A stretch of DNA of 64,000 nucleotides from Polaribacter gangjinensis (GTDB taxonomy: Bacteria; Bacteroidota; Bacteroidia; Flavobacteriales; Flavobacteriaceae): NCBI RefSeq assembly GCF_038024125.1, contig NZ_CP150662.1:1629501-1693500 (forward strand), given 5' to 3'. This document shows, one piece after another, positions 56,052 through 64,000 of this stretch. The notes below the pieces were generated by a model. That model saw nothing but the letters and a program-made list of their open reading frames with translations. It ran no database searches and was not told the DNA's origin. The translations under genes were made by a program, and so were the position numbers. Each line of letters begins with the position of its first letter. The first letter of the stretch is position 1.

Positions 56052-57593
56052 TTACATTCTTTGTAACCAATTTTTTACATCAACTTCTGCTTTTATAATT
56101 GCTTTTACATCAGTAATAGGTACTCGCTTTTGCTCCATAGAATCTCTATGTCTAATTGTTACTGAATTATCTTGCAAGGTTTCATGATCAACTGTGATAC
56201 AAAACGGAGTTCCATTGGCATCTTGTCTTCTGTAACGTCTTCCAACAGCATCTTTTTCGTCATAATCTACGTTAAACTCCCATTTCAAATCCTCAAAAAT
56301 TTCACGTGCTATTTCTGGCAAACCATCTTTTTTTACCAATGGCAAAATAGCAGCTTTATAAGGTGCTAAAACTGCTGGTAAACGTAAAACCGTTCTTGAA
56401 GTTCCGTTTTCAAGCGCTTCTTCTTGCAAAGAATTAGAAAAAACAGCTAAAAATAGTCTGTCTAAACCAACAGAAGTTTCCACTACATAAGGCACATAAC
56501 TTTTGTTTTCTTCAGGATCAAAATACTGTAATTTTTTTCCTGAATATTGTTCATGTGCTTTTAAATCGAAATCAGTTCTTGAGTGAATTCCTTCTAATTC
56601 TTTAAATCCAAAAGGAAATTTGAATTCAATATCTGCAGCTGCATCCGCATAATGTGCTAATTTTTCATGGTCGTGAAAACGGTAATTTTCTGCGCCCATT
56701 CCTAAACTCAAATGCCATTTTAAACGCGTTTGTTTCCATTGTTCATACCATTCTTTTTGAGTTCCTGGTTTTACAAAAAACTGCATTTCCATTTGTTCAA
56801 ATTCACGCATTCTAAAGATAAATTGTCTTGCAACAATCTCATTTCTAAAGGCTTTTCCAGTTTGAGCAATTCCGAAAGGAACTTTCATTCTGCCAGATTT
56901 TTGAACGTTTAAAAAGTTTACAAAAATTCCTTGAGCAGTTTCTGGACGTAAATATACTTGTGTCGAATTTTCAGCTGATGCTCCAATTTGAGTTCCAAAC
57001 ATCAAATTGAATTGCTTTACCTCTGTCCAATTTCTAGAACCTGTTAATGGATCAGCAATTTCCAATTCTTCAATCAAGGCTTTTACATCTGCCAAATCTT
57101 CATTAGATAAAGATTTTGACATTCTTGATAAAATCGCATTGATTTTTTCTTGATATTCAACAACACGTTGATTGGTTGATAAAAAAGTTTCTTTATCAAA
57201 AGCATCTCCAAAACGTTTGGCAGCTTTTTCAACTTCTTTATCAATTTTTGCTTCAATTTTTGCACAATATTCTTCAATCAACACATCTGCTCTGTAGCGT
57301 TTTTTTGAATCTTTATTATCAATCAAAGGATCATTGAAAGCATCTACATGCCCAGAAGCTTTCCAAGTTGTGGGATGCATTAAAATTGCAGCATCAATAC
57401 CAACAATGTTTTCGTGCATTTGCACCATTGCTTTCCACCAATATTCTCTGATATTTTTTTTAAGCTCAACACCATTTTGAGCGTAATCATACACCGCGCT
57501 TAAACCATCATAAATTTCTGATGATTGAAATACATATCCGTATTCTTTTGCGTGCGATAAAACTTTTTTAAAGTGATCTTCTTGTATTGCCAT
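56052..57593 (-). CDS. glyS: Glycine--tRNA ligase (homodimeric type)
   Basis: Class II alpha2 GlyRS of 513 residues that charges tRNA-Gly. It shows motif 2 FRNEIVARQFIFRMREFEQ (about 241-259), EMQFFVKPG, and motif 3 SVGLDRLFLAVF. The C-terminal anticodon-binding domain is about 410-510. This single-chain type is the one expected in Bacteroidota; the alpha2beta2 bacterial form (glyQ/glyS) is not involved. Its promoter predicts a very short leader. Confidence 0.95.
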   Translation of the reverse strand: MAIQEDHFKKVLSHAKEYGYVFQSSEIYDGLSAVYDYAQNGVELKKNIREYWWKAMVQMHENIVGIDAAILMHPTTWKASGHVDAFNDPLIDNKDSKKRYRADVLIEEYCAKIEAKIDKEVEKAAKRFGDAFDKETFLSTNQRVVEYQEKINAILSRMSKSLSNEDLADVKALIEELEIADPLTGSRNWTEVKQFNLMFGTQIGASAENSTQVYLRPETAQGIFVNFLNVQKSGRMKVPFGIAQTGKAFRNEIVARQFIFRMREFEQMEMQFFVKPGTQKEWYEQWKQTRLKWHLSLGMGAENYRFHDHEKLAHYADAAADIEFKFPFGFKELEGIHSRTDFDLKAHEQYSGKKLQYFDPEENKSYVPYVVETSVGLDRLFLAVFSNSLQEEALENGTSRTVLRLPAVLAPYKAAILPLVKKDGLPEIAREIFEDLKWEFNVDYDEKDAVGRRYRRQDANGTPFCITVDHETLQDNSVTIRHRDSMEQKRVPITDVKAIIKAEVDVKNWLQRM

Positions 57594-57601
57594 AATGAGC
57601 G

Positions 57602-57632
57602 CAAAGATAAACGTTTGCGTGTTTTTTTCAAG
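57602..57632 (-). promoter_or_regulatory. Candidate glyS promoter with very short leader
   Basis: On -, -7 TATCTTTG (57602-57609) and -33 CTTG (57629-57632, one mismatch) with 19-nt spacing. Transcription would start only a few bases before the ATG at 57593, so the mRNA may be almost leaderless. Confidence 0.5.
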
Positions 57633-57730
57633 AAAAAAGTAACAGTAGTTTTTTGTCTTTAAAAAAGTTATACACTAGAGCTTTAATTTTTAAAAATATT
57701 GAGTACTTTTAAACAAAAAAATTGCAAAAA

Positions 57731-58426
57731 ATGAGAATTCTTAGGGATTTCTTTCATCTATTTTATCCAAAACTTTGTGGAAATTGTGAAGAACAATTAG
57801 TTTTTAATGAAAAAACGATTTGCACACTTTGCAGACACGATTTACCATTAACTAACTTTTTAAGTTTTACGAACAATTCTGTAACTAAAACTTTTTATGG
57901 CAGAATTGACATTGAAAAAGGCTATGCATTATTATTTTTTAGAAAAGAAGGTATCACTCAAAAATTAATTCACGAATTAAAATATCGTGGAAATGAAGAA
58001 ATTGGTGAACTGTTTGGAAATTGGATTGGTGAAATTATACTTGAAAAAGAAGCATTTAAAGATGTAGATTTTATAATTCCTGTGCCATTACATCCAAAAA
58101 AATTAAAACAAAGGGGCTACAATCAAGTTACAAAATTTGGAATCACATTAGCAAATCAGTTGGCTATTCCGTTTTTAGAAAATGAATTAGTGAGAGTTTC
58201 ATCAACCAAAACACAAACTTTAAAAGCTCGTTTTGAACGATTTAGCAACATTGACACTAAATTTTTATTGAAAAATCCTGAATATTTTGATAACAAACAT
58301 ATTGTATTGATTGATGATGTAATTACTACAGGAGCTACTTTAGAATCTTGTGCAAATGAGTTTCAAAAATCAGAAAATTGTAAAATCAGTATTTTAACTA
58401 TGGCAATTGCAGAATTGATGTATTGA
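57731..58426 (+). CDS. comF: ComF family phosphoribosyltransferase-like protein
   Basis: A 231-residue ComF protein from ATG 57731 (a TTG at 57722 adds three residues). An N-terminal zinc finger (CGNCEEQ, then CTLCRHD) is followed by a phosphoribosyltransferase fold with the PRPP loop VLIDDVITTGATL near 197-209 and VPLHPKKLKQRGYNQ. ComF members act in DNA uptake in several bacteria; the reaction is not established. It is transcribed divergently from glyS. Confidence 0.9.
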   Translation: MRILRDFFHLFYPKLCGNCEEQLVFNEKTICTLCRHDLPLTNFLSFTNNSVTKTFYGRIDIEKGYALLFFRKEGITQKLIHELKYRGNEEIGELFGNWIGEIILEKEAFKDVDFIIPVPLHPKKLKQRGYNQVTKFGITLANQLAIPFLENELVRVSSTKTQTLKARFERFSNIDTKFLLKNPEYFDNKHIVLIDDVITTGATLESCANEFQKSENCKISILTMAIAELMY

Positions 58427-58511
58427 TATTTACTATTTTAAGATAATATTTCGGTTTTTACATTTAAAATTCCTAGAATAAATCGTTAATTTGTGTCAAA
58501 ATTAATTTTGA

Positions 58512-60128
58512 GTGAAAACATTTTATAGAATTATTTTTCTTTTTACAATGGTACTTTTTGTAGCCAATTGCGCAAGAACAGGAAGACCTGAAGGGGGGCC
58601 AAAAGATGAAGATGCGCCCTTATTTGTAAATTCTATTCCACCTTACAATACCGTAAAATTCGATAAAAAAGTAGTGAAATTAAATTTCAATGAATTCATA
58701 ACTTTAAAAGAATTAAACAAACAATTGGTGATTTCTCCACCAATGAAAAATCCGCCTTTAATTTCACCTCAAGGAGCGCCAAGTAAAGAAATCAAAATTC
58801 AAATTTTAGATACTTTACAAGAAAACACAACCTATATTTTCAACTTTGGTAATGCTGTTCAAGATAACAATGAATCAAATGTTTTAGAAAATTTTAAATA
58901 TGTTTTTTCAACAGGAACTTATATTGATTCATTAGTTACTGCAGGAAGTATTAATGATGCCATTTTAAAAGAAATTCCAAGAAACGTAAATGTACTATTA
59001 TATAGAATTGATAGTTCGTATAAAGATTCTATCATCTACAAAAAGAAACCAAATTACGTTACAAATACCCTAGATACAACGAATTTTAAATTCACAAATG
59101 TTAGAGAAGGAAAGTATTTTGTAGTTGCTTTAAAAGAAGAAGTGAGCGATTATATATTCAATCCTAAATTAGATAAAATAGGATTTTTAGCAGACACTAT
59201 TCAGTTGCCCAAAGACAGTATTTTAGTAAAACCAATTACGTTGTTTAAGGAAATTCAGCCTTATAAATTTGTCAGAGCAAGAGAGATTTCAAAAGGAAAA
59301 TTGCAATTTGCTTTTGAAGGAAAACAAACTGATATGAAAATTCACGTAACTTCAAAAGTTCCTGAAAATTTTAAAAGTGTCTTTAAATTCGAAAAAAACA
59401 AAGATTCTTTGAATTATTGGTTTACTCCTTTTGAAACAGATTCTTTGAATTTTATTGTAACCAATGCCATTTTTTCAGATACGTTGACTGTAAAATTACG
59501 CAAAGAAAAAATGGACTCTTTATCCATTGATATTTCTCCAAAAAACACGCTGAATTTTAGAGACACTATTTATGTAAATAGCAATCATCCTATTTTGCAA
59601 ATTGATAGCTCTAAAATAAGTTTGGTTGATAAAGATACATTGGCCGTTAATTTCTCAACATTATTCTCAGAAAAAGAAAATAAAATTGCGGTTATTTTTG
59701 ATAAAAAACCTTCTGAAAAATACACTTTAACAGCACTACCTGCAGCTTTTCAGGATATTTATGCTTTTAAAAATGATACGATTTCTGTAAAATTCGGAAC
59801 CAGAAAAATTGAAGATTATGGAAAAATTACCCTAAATGTCAATAATCTCAATAACGAAAACCTGATTGTTGAATTGCTCTCTGGAAACAAACAAGATATG
59901 TTGATTGAACAACAATTTTTAAATACTTCTGATAAAATTGTTTTTGATTTATTAGAACCCAAAAAATACACGATTAGAGTTATTGTTGATAAAAACAAAA
60001 ACAATCAATGGGATACTGGAGATTTCCTCAAAAAACAATTTCCTGAACGAATTATCTATCATAATCAACTTTCAAATTTTGAATTGAGGGCTAATTTCTT
60101 TTTAGAAGAAACGTTTGATGTTGATTAG
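58512..60128 (+). CDS. Big_5-domain lipoprotein of unknown function
   Basis: A 538-residue lipoprotein with lipobox VANC (Cys 20) and the family-typical GGPKDEDAP after it. A bacterial Ig-like (Big_5) domain is at about 37-135 (PPYNTVKFDKKVVKLNFNEF), followed by beta-rich regions. The C-terminal VDKNKNNQWDTGDFL (about 495-509) looks like a Ca-binding loop. The start is GTG 58512; a -7 candidate TTAATTTG (58486-58493) lies just upstream. The protein family is widespread in Bacteroidota; a cell-surface role is likely. Confidence 0.78.
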   Translation: MKTFYRIIFLFTMVLFVANCARTGRPEGGPKDEDAPLFVNSIPPYNTVKFDKKVVKLNFNEFITLKELNKQLVISPPMKNPPLISPQGAPSKEIKIQILDTLQENTTYIFNFGNAVQDNNESNVLENFKYVFSTGTYIDSLVTAGSINDAILKEIPRNVNVLLYRIDSSYKDSIIYKKKPNYVTNTLDTTNFKFTNVREGKYFVVALKEEVSDYIFNPKLDKIGFLADTIQLPKDSILVKPITLFKEIQPYKFVRAREISKGKLQFAFEGKQTDMKIHVTSKVPENFKSVFKFEKNKDSLNYWFTPFETDSLNFIVTNAIFSDTLTVKLRKEKMDSLSIDISPKNTLNFRDTIYVNSNHPILQIDSSKISLVDKDTLAVNFSTLFSEKENKIAVIFDKKPSEKYTLTALPAAFQDIYAFKNDTISVKFGTRKIEDYGKITLNVNNLNNENLIVELLSGNKQDMLIEQQFLNTSDKIVFDLLEPKKYTIRVIVDKNKNNQWDTGDFLKKQFPERIIYHNQLSNFELRANFFLEETFDVD

Positions 60129-60143
60129 AAAATCAGTTTGATT

Positions 60144-61292
60144 TTACGCATGCAAAGCCTGATCTAAATCTGACAGTAAATCGTCAATATCTTCAATTCC
60201 AACACTTAAACGAATTAAAGAATCTGTAATTCCGATTTTTAAACGTTCTTTTTCAGGAATGGATGCGTGTGTCATTGTTGTTGGATGATTCACCAAACTT
60301 TCAACACCGCCCAAAGATTCTGCCAACGTAAACACTTTTGTATTTTCCAAAAATTGAAAAGCAGCAGCTTTGCTAGTATCTTTCAATCGAAATGAAACCA
60401 TTCCTCCAAAATCTTTCATTTGTTTTTTGGCAATGTCATGATTTGGATGCGTTTCAAATCCAGGATAATACACCTCACCTACTTTTGGATGATTTTGTAA
60501 AAATTTCGCCACAGCTTTTCCGTTTTCGCAATGACGTTGCATTCGTATATGCAAAGTTTTGATACCTCTTAATACTAAAAAAGAATCCATTGGACTGGCA
60601 ATTGCACCCGCTGCAAACTGAATAAAATGTAATGATTCAGCTAGTTTTTCATCTTTTACCATTAAAGCTCCCATAATCACATCAGAATGACCTCCTAAAT
60701 ATTTGGTGGCAGAATGCATCACAATATCTGCTCCCAAATCTAAGGGTTGTTGTAAATATGGGGTTGCAAAAGTATTATCAACTGCCACTAAAATCGATGT
60801 ATTAATTTCTTTAACAGCTTTCGTAATTGCCTCAATATCTGCAATTTTCATCAACGGATTTGTAGGAGTTTCTAACCAAACTAATTTTGTTTTATCCGTA
60901 ATTGCATTGGTTACATTTTCGACCAAATTCATATCAACAAACGAAAATGAAAGACCGTATTTTTGAAACAATCGTGTAAACATTCTATACGTTCCTCCAT
61001 ATAAATCATCACCAGCAACAATTTCATCACCCGGATTTAACAAACGCAACACACAATCAATAGCAGATAATCCAGAAGAAAAAGCTAAACCATGTGTGCC
61101 ATTTTCAATAGAAGCAAAACTGTTTTCTAACGCTGTTCTTGTTGGATTTGCCCCTCTAGAATATTCATAACCCTGATGAACTCCAGGACTAGATTGTGCA
61201 AAAGTTGATGTTAAAAAAACGGGAGGCATTACTGCACCTGTTGCTTCTTCATGTTTTTGACCACCATGAATGGTTTTTGTATTGAATTTCAT
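60144..61292 (-). CDS. Cystathionine gamma-synthase/lyase family PLP enzyme
   Basis: A 382-residue Cys/Met-metabolism PLP enzyme, fold type I. The PLP Lys is in SATKYLGGHSDVIMG (K197 or near). N-terminal YEYSRGANPTRTALE and the C-terminal NHPTTMTHASIPEK are typical of the CGS/CGL group. Whether it acts as MetB (O-acylhomoserine), CGL (cystathionine) or MGL cannot be decided from this sequence; linkage to asd-type biosynthesis is too distant to help. It is downstream of the antiporter by 28 bp on the same strand and probably co-transcribed. Confidence 0.88.
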   Translation of the reverse strand: MKFNTKTIHGGQKHEEATGAVMPPVFLTSTFAQSSPGVHQGYEYSRGANPTRTALENSFASIENGTHGLAFSSGLSAIDCVLRLLNPGDEIVAGDDLYGGTYRMFTRLFQKYGLSFSFVDMNLVENVTNAITDKTKLVWLETPTNPLMKIADIEAITKAVKEINTSILVAVDNTFATPYLQQPLDLGADIVMHSATKYLGGHSDVIMGALMVKDEKLAESLHFIQFAAGAIASPMDSFLVLRGIKTLHIRMQRHCENGKAVAKFLQNHPKVGEVYYPGFETHPNHDIAKKQMKDFGGMVSFRLKDTSKAAAFQFLENTKVFTLAESLGGVESLVNHPTTMTHASIPEKERLKIGITDSLIRLSVGIEDIDDLLSDLDQALHA

Positions 61293-61320
61293 TGATACTG
61301 TTATTTGAAATTTTTAAGAA

Positions 61321-62553
61321 TTACGTATATTTTTTAATAAGTTTTCCAACGGTTAAGCCTTGAATTAAAATGGAAAAAACAACTACGATGTAAGTTATAA
61401 CTAGAAATAAATCACGATGCATATCGTGTGTTAAACTCAGTGCCAACGCTATTGAAATTCCACCACGCAAACCTCCCCAAGTCATGATAAGATTGGTTTT
61501 TGGGGCAAATCCTAGTTTACTTGCATATAATTTTATGGGCAATAAAAGTGAAATATATCTGGCAATCAGCAAAAACGGAATTACAATAAATCCTGCTAAG
61601 ACATAAGTAGTTTCTAACGTTAATACTAATATTTCCATTCCAATTAATACAAACAAAATGGTGTTTAACAAAACATCAATCAATTCCCAAAATTTATCAA
61701 CGTATTGTTGTGTAATTTTGCTCATCGAATTTTTTTTGATAGTATCTTCTCCTATCAACAATCCAGCAGTAACCATGGCTAAAGGTGCAGAAACATGCAA
61801 TTTTTGAGCCAACAACGTTCCTCCCATAACAGCTGCAAGTGTAATGATTACTTCTGTATCATAATCGTCAATTGTTTTCATTAGTTGATAACAAATCCAA
61901 CCTATTAATAATCCCAGAGCCAATCCTCCAACAACTTCAATTAAAAATAATTGAGTAATATCGCCCAAAGAAATGGCTGTTGCACCTTTCGCAATTTGAT
62001 AAATCGTTAAAAAAACAACCACTCCAACTCCATCATTAAATAGTGATTCACCCACAATTTTTATTTCAAGATTTTTTGGAGCTCCTACTTTTTTCATAAT
62101 TCCTAAAACTGCAATTGGGTCTGTTGGTGAAATCAACGCTCCAAAAAGCAAACAATAAATAAAATCAACTGGAAAATTTATCAACTGTAAAAGATAATAA
62201 ACAAATACTCCAGAAAGGAATGTTGAAATCAAAATTCCTAGTGTTGCAAAGGCAATTACTGGTTTTCTTTGTGCTTTTAATTCTGTAAAATTGGTGTGTA
62301 AAGCTCCTGCAAAAAGTAAAAAACTCAGCATTATATCCAATAAAACAGTTTTAAAATCAATACTTTGAATGAATTCTTTTTCTTGCTGTAATAATGTGTC
62401 GTCAAAAAAACTTATGATTACCACTGAAAGTGTAAACAAAATAGTTATTAGCATTAAACCAATGGCACTTGGCAATTTGATAAATCGCTGATTGATATAA
62501 CCAAAAATGGATGAAAGGAAAATTAAAACAGTTGCAATAAAAAAGATATCCAT
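61321..62553 (-). CDS. NhaP/CPA1-type Na+/H+ antiporter
   Basis: A 410-residue cation:proton antiporter with about 12 membrane segments. Ion-binding residues are in LISPTDPIAVLG (Asp) and GESLFNDGVGVVVFL (the ND motif of the electroneutral CPA1 branch). It also has TWGGLRGGISIALALS with conserved Arg. No long C-terminal cytoplasmic domain. It would export Na+ for pH and salt control, as suits a marine cell. It starts 2 bp after the DinB gene. Confidence 0.9.
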   Translation of the reverse strand: MDIFFIATVLIFLSSIFGYINQRFIKLPSAIGLMLITILFTLSVVIISFFDDTLLQQEKEFIQSIDFKTVLLDIMLSFLLFAGALHTNFTELKAQRKPVIAFATLGILISTFLSGVFVYYLLQLINFPVDFIYCLLFGALISPTDPIAVLGIMKKVGAPKNLEIKIVGESLFNDGVGVVVFLTIYQIAKGATAISLGDITQLFLIEVVGGLALGLLIGWICYQLMKTIDDYDTEVIITLAAVMGGTLLAQKLHVSAPLAMVTAGLLIGEDTIKKNSMSKITQQYVDKFWELIDVLLNTILFVLIGMEILVLTLETTYVLAGFIVIPFLLIARYISLLLPIKLYASKLGFAPKTNLIMTWGGLRGGISIALALSLTHDMHRDLFLVITYIVVVFSILIQGLTVGKLIKKYT

Positions 62554-62555
62554 TT

Positions 62556-63011
62556 TTAAACGAATTTTTTGATTGCTCTTACAATTCCATAATGAATTCC
62601 TTCATGAAAATTATTGAATGAAATTGCTTCTTCAATAGAGTGAATTACAAATCCTGTACTTGTAGGATATTCTGTGTATTTTTCAAAAATCCCCGCTTCA
62701 TAATCCTCTTGTAAAGTATCAGGTAAGCCTGCAAAAAGTTCTTTTATTTCTTCAAATTCTTCTTCAGAAAAAGTAACTGTTGGAGAAGTCCCTTTTCTAT
62801 GAGTTTCAATCAAATCATCAGGACATAAACAGTTCAATTCAGACAATTGATAGTGCAATAATTGTTGTGTTACCAATACATGCGCAACATTCCATGCAAT
62901 GTGATTTTTAAATCCAGCAGGAATTGTATGCAATTGCGCTAAGGTTAATCCCTCTAATTCTTTTAAAAAAAGTGCTCTTGATTTTCTGAGAATATCGAAT
63001 TCAGTTTTCAT
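62556..63011 (-). CDS. DinB/YfiT-like metalloprotein
   Basis: A 151-residue four-helix bundle protein of the DinB superfamily; likely zinc ligands are the His in HIAWNVAHVL (near 35-44) and FHEGIHYGIV (near 135-144). I use ATG 63011; the ATG at 63047 adds twelve residues (MEYIYTSKLQLK) outside the domain. Some members are bacillithiol or glutathione S-transferases. The substrate is unknown. It heads the DinB-antiporter-PLP enzyme operon. Confidence 0.8.
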   Translation of the reverse strand: MKTEFDILRKSRALFLKELEGLTLAQLHTIPAGFKNHIAWNVAHVLVTQQLLHYQLSELNCLCPDDLIETHRKGTSPTVTFSEEEFEEIKELFAGLPDTLQEDYEAGIFEKYTEYPTSTGFVIHSIEEAISFNNFHEGIHYGIVRAIKKFV

Positions 63012-63051
63012 TTTTAATTGTAATTTTGAAGTGTAAATATACTCCATAAAT

Positions 63052-63399
63052 ATGAAAAAAGTTTATTTTTTGCAGACTTGTGACACTTGTAGAAGAATTT
63101 TAAAAGAAGTAAATACTGCTAATTTTGAGCTCCAAGAAGTAAAAGCTAACCCAGTAAATGTGCCGCAGTTAGAAGAAATGTATGCTTTTACAAAAAGCTA
63201 TGAAGCGCTTTTTAACAGACGTGCAAAACTTTATAAAGAAATGGATTTAAAAAATCAAAAATTGTCAGAAACAGATTATCGTCAATTGATTTTGGATGAT
63301 TATACCTTTTTAAAACGTCCGGTTTTTATAGTTGATGATGAAATTTTTGTAGGAAATAGTAAAAATGTGATTGAAGATTTGAAGAAAAAAATTGGTTGA
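63052..63399 (+). CDS. ArsC/Spx-family protein
   Basis: A 115-residue thioredoxin-fold protein with CxxC at 10-13 (TCDTCRRIL), KRPVFIVDDEIFVGN with the typical Arg near 87, and Arg/Lys in FTKSYEALFNRRAKLYKEM. It has the size of the ArsC/YffB/Spx branch. Without arsenic genes nearby, a Spx-like or glutathione-type role is as likely as arsenate reduction. A TAATTTTG -7 candidate lies at 63021-63028, divergent from the DinB promoter. Confidence 0.85.
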   Translation: MKKVYFLQTCDTCRRILKEVNTANFELQEVKANPVNVPQLEEMYAFTKSYEALFNRRAKLYKEMDLKNQKLSETDYRQLILDDYTFLKRPVFIVDDEIFVGNSKNVIEDLKKKIG

Positions 63400-63402
63400 T
63401 AA

Positions 63403-64000
63403 TCAGTTTGATTGATAGATCTTCATCAACTCAGTAGCCTCTTTTTCAGCACTCCAATTTTTCTGAATTTGGATTCTTGCTTCTTTTCCTAAATGTGCAT
63501 TTTCTCCTAAAATTATTTTTTGTAAAATAATGGAAAGTTCTTCTGAATTTCCTGCTTCAAACAAATAACCATTTTTTTGATGTTTAATCAAATCATCGTG
63601 AACACCCACATTTTTTGTAGCAATTACAGTGCATTCACAAGCCATTGCTTCAGCAGTAACTAACGAAAATCCTTCTGAAAAACTGGGCGCTACAAATATT
63701 TTTGCTGCTTGATAAAAAGGAATAATTTCTCTGGTTTCCTCAAAAAAATAGACTTGCTTTTCGATATTTAATTCTTTTATAATCGCTTTTAATTCCACTA
63801 AAAATGCTGGTTTATCTACTTTTCCAACAAAAACCAAACACCAATTTTGATGATTTTTCAACGCTTTTGCAGCGTTTAAAAGTGTAAGTTGTCCTTTTGC
63901 CTTTCTAATTCTTCCAGTATTTAAAATGATATTTTCTTGAAGAATTTGAGGATGTTTTATTTGCTTTGGACTAAAATTGTGAACATTAACTCCATGTGCA
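63403..64000 (-). CDS. Glycosyltransferase, GT4-like (5' end beyond window)
   Basis: The C-terminal 198 or so residues of a GT-B glycosyltransferase; the frame is open to the right edge. The TTG at 63861 is internal, since upstream codons continue with ILNTGRIRKAKGQLTLLNAA, the usual start of the second Rossmann domain. The EX7E-type motif lies in APSFSEGFSLVTAEAMACE. It would add a sugar to a surface glycan. Donor, acceptor and full length are not visible. Confidence 0.85.
   Translation of the reverse strand, partial: AHGVNVHNFSPKQIKHPQILQENIILNTGRIRKAKGQLTLLNAAKALKNHQNWCLVFVGKVDKPAFLVELKAIIKELNIEKQVYFFEETREIIPFYQAAKIFVAPSFSEGFSLVTAEAMACECTVIATKNVGVHDDLIKHQKNGYLFEAGNSEELSIILQKIILGENAHLGKEARIQIQKNWSAEKEATELMKIYQSN

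Noticed and set aside
1..64000. tRNA, rRNA, CRISPR array, prophage or integrase
   Set aside because: No cloverleaf-like CCA ends, conserved rRNA segments, regular spacer repeats or integrase motifs were seen by eye; a tRNA scan would be decisive.
1..64000. A horizontally acquired island judged by base composition
   Set aside because: A+T richness and codon style look even by eye across all blocks; only the 428-bp GxxExxY element shows boundaries.

Overview
This window is a contiguous piece of a Bacteroidota chromosome, most likely from a member of the Flavobacteriaceae and probably a marine Polaribacter- or Tenacibaculum-like organism (the genus is inference). The reasons are the A+T-rich composition (roughly two thirds A+T by eye), many promoters matching the Bacteroidota form TTTG-N19-22-TAnnTTTG, few purine-rich Shine-Dalgarno sequences, frequent Lys/Asn/Phe-rich lipoproteins and outer-membrane proteins, and typical lineage genes (GSCFA protein, long aromatic amino acid hydroxylase, RND permease fused to a TolC-like domain, GxxExxY protein). 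I saw no rRNA, tRNA, CRISPR array, phage or integrase gene. No stretch over 300 bases lacks a gene.

Layout. (1) 2-6271: a seven-gene polyuronate operon on + (kduI cut by the window edge, kduD, a DUF4861 lipoprotein, kdgK, a YhcH-family gene, eda, an ExuT-like transporter). It would turn unsaturated uronates from a polysaccharide lyase into pyruvate and glyceraldehyde 3-phosphate. A strong hairpin terminator closes it, with trhO (tRNA U34 hydroxylase) convergent. (2) 7585-11975: pyruvate formate-lyase, its activase and an OFA-type transporter, with a perfect 34-bp palindrome between pflB and pflA. (3) 12132-14865: asd, a PaaE-like flavin/2Fe-2S reductase and a LysE exporter. (4) 15075-22709, all on -: a FecA-like TonB receptor with a textbook promoter flanked by 13-bp repeats, a LemA/TPM/TPM/lipoprotein operon, an SDR, and a MerR/M23 pair. 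(5) 22872-32254, +: alaS, a GSCFA gene, several small membrane or secreted unknowns, and a TPR histidine kinase with its LuxR-type regulator.

(6) 32261-42576: rhodanese and aromatic amino acid hydroxylase on -, then gpmI, a thioredoxin-fold lipoprotein, map and a cupin on +. Next comes a 428-bp element with imperfect 25-bp terminal inverted repeats around a frameshifted GxxExxY nuclease-like gene; it ends inside the start codon of a methyltransferase. A TPR secreted protein, ApbE and an OmpA lipoprotein follow. (7) 42661-55989: a DEAD-box helicase pair, TatD, MGMT, a 1125-residue outer-membrane protein, and a metal-efflux operon (His-rich small protein, CusA-TolC fusion, CusB-like adaptor). 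(8) 56052-64000: glyS, comF, a Big_5 lipoprotein, a PLP gamma-synthase/lyase with a Na+/H+ antiporter and a DinB protein, an ArsC-like protein, and a glycosyltransferase cut by the right edge.

Most of the window is ordinary core genome. The signals least explained by standard annotation are the terminally repeated GxxExxY element, the pflB/pflA palindrome carrying the only conventional start codon of pflA, and the repeat-flanked iron-receptor promoter.
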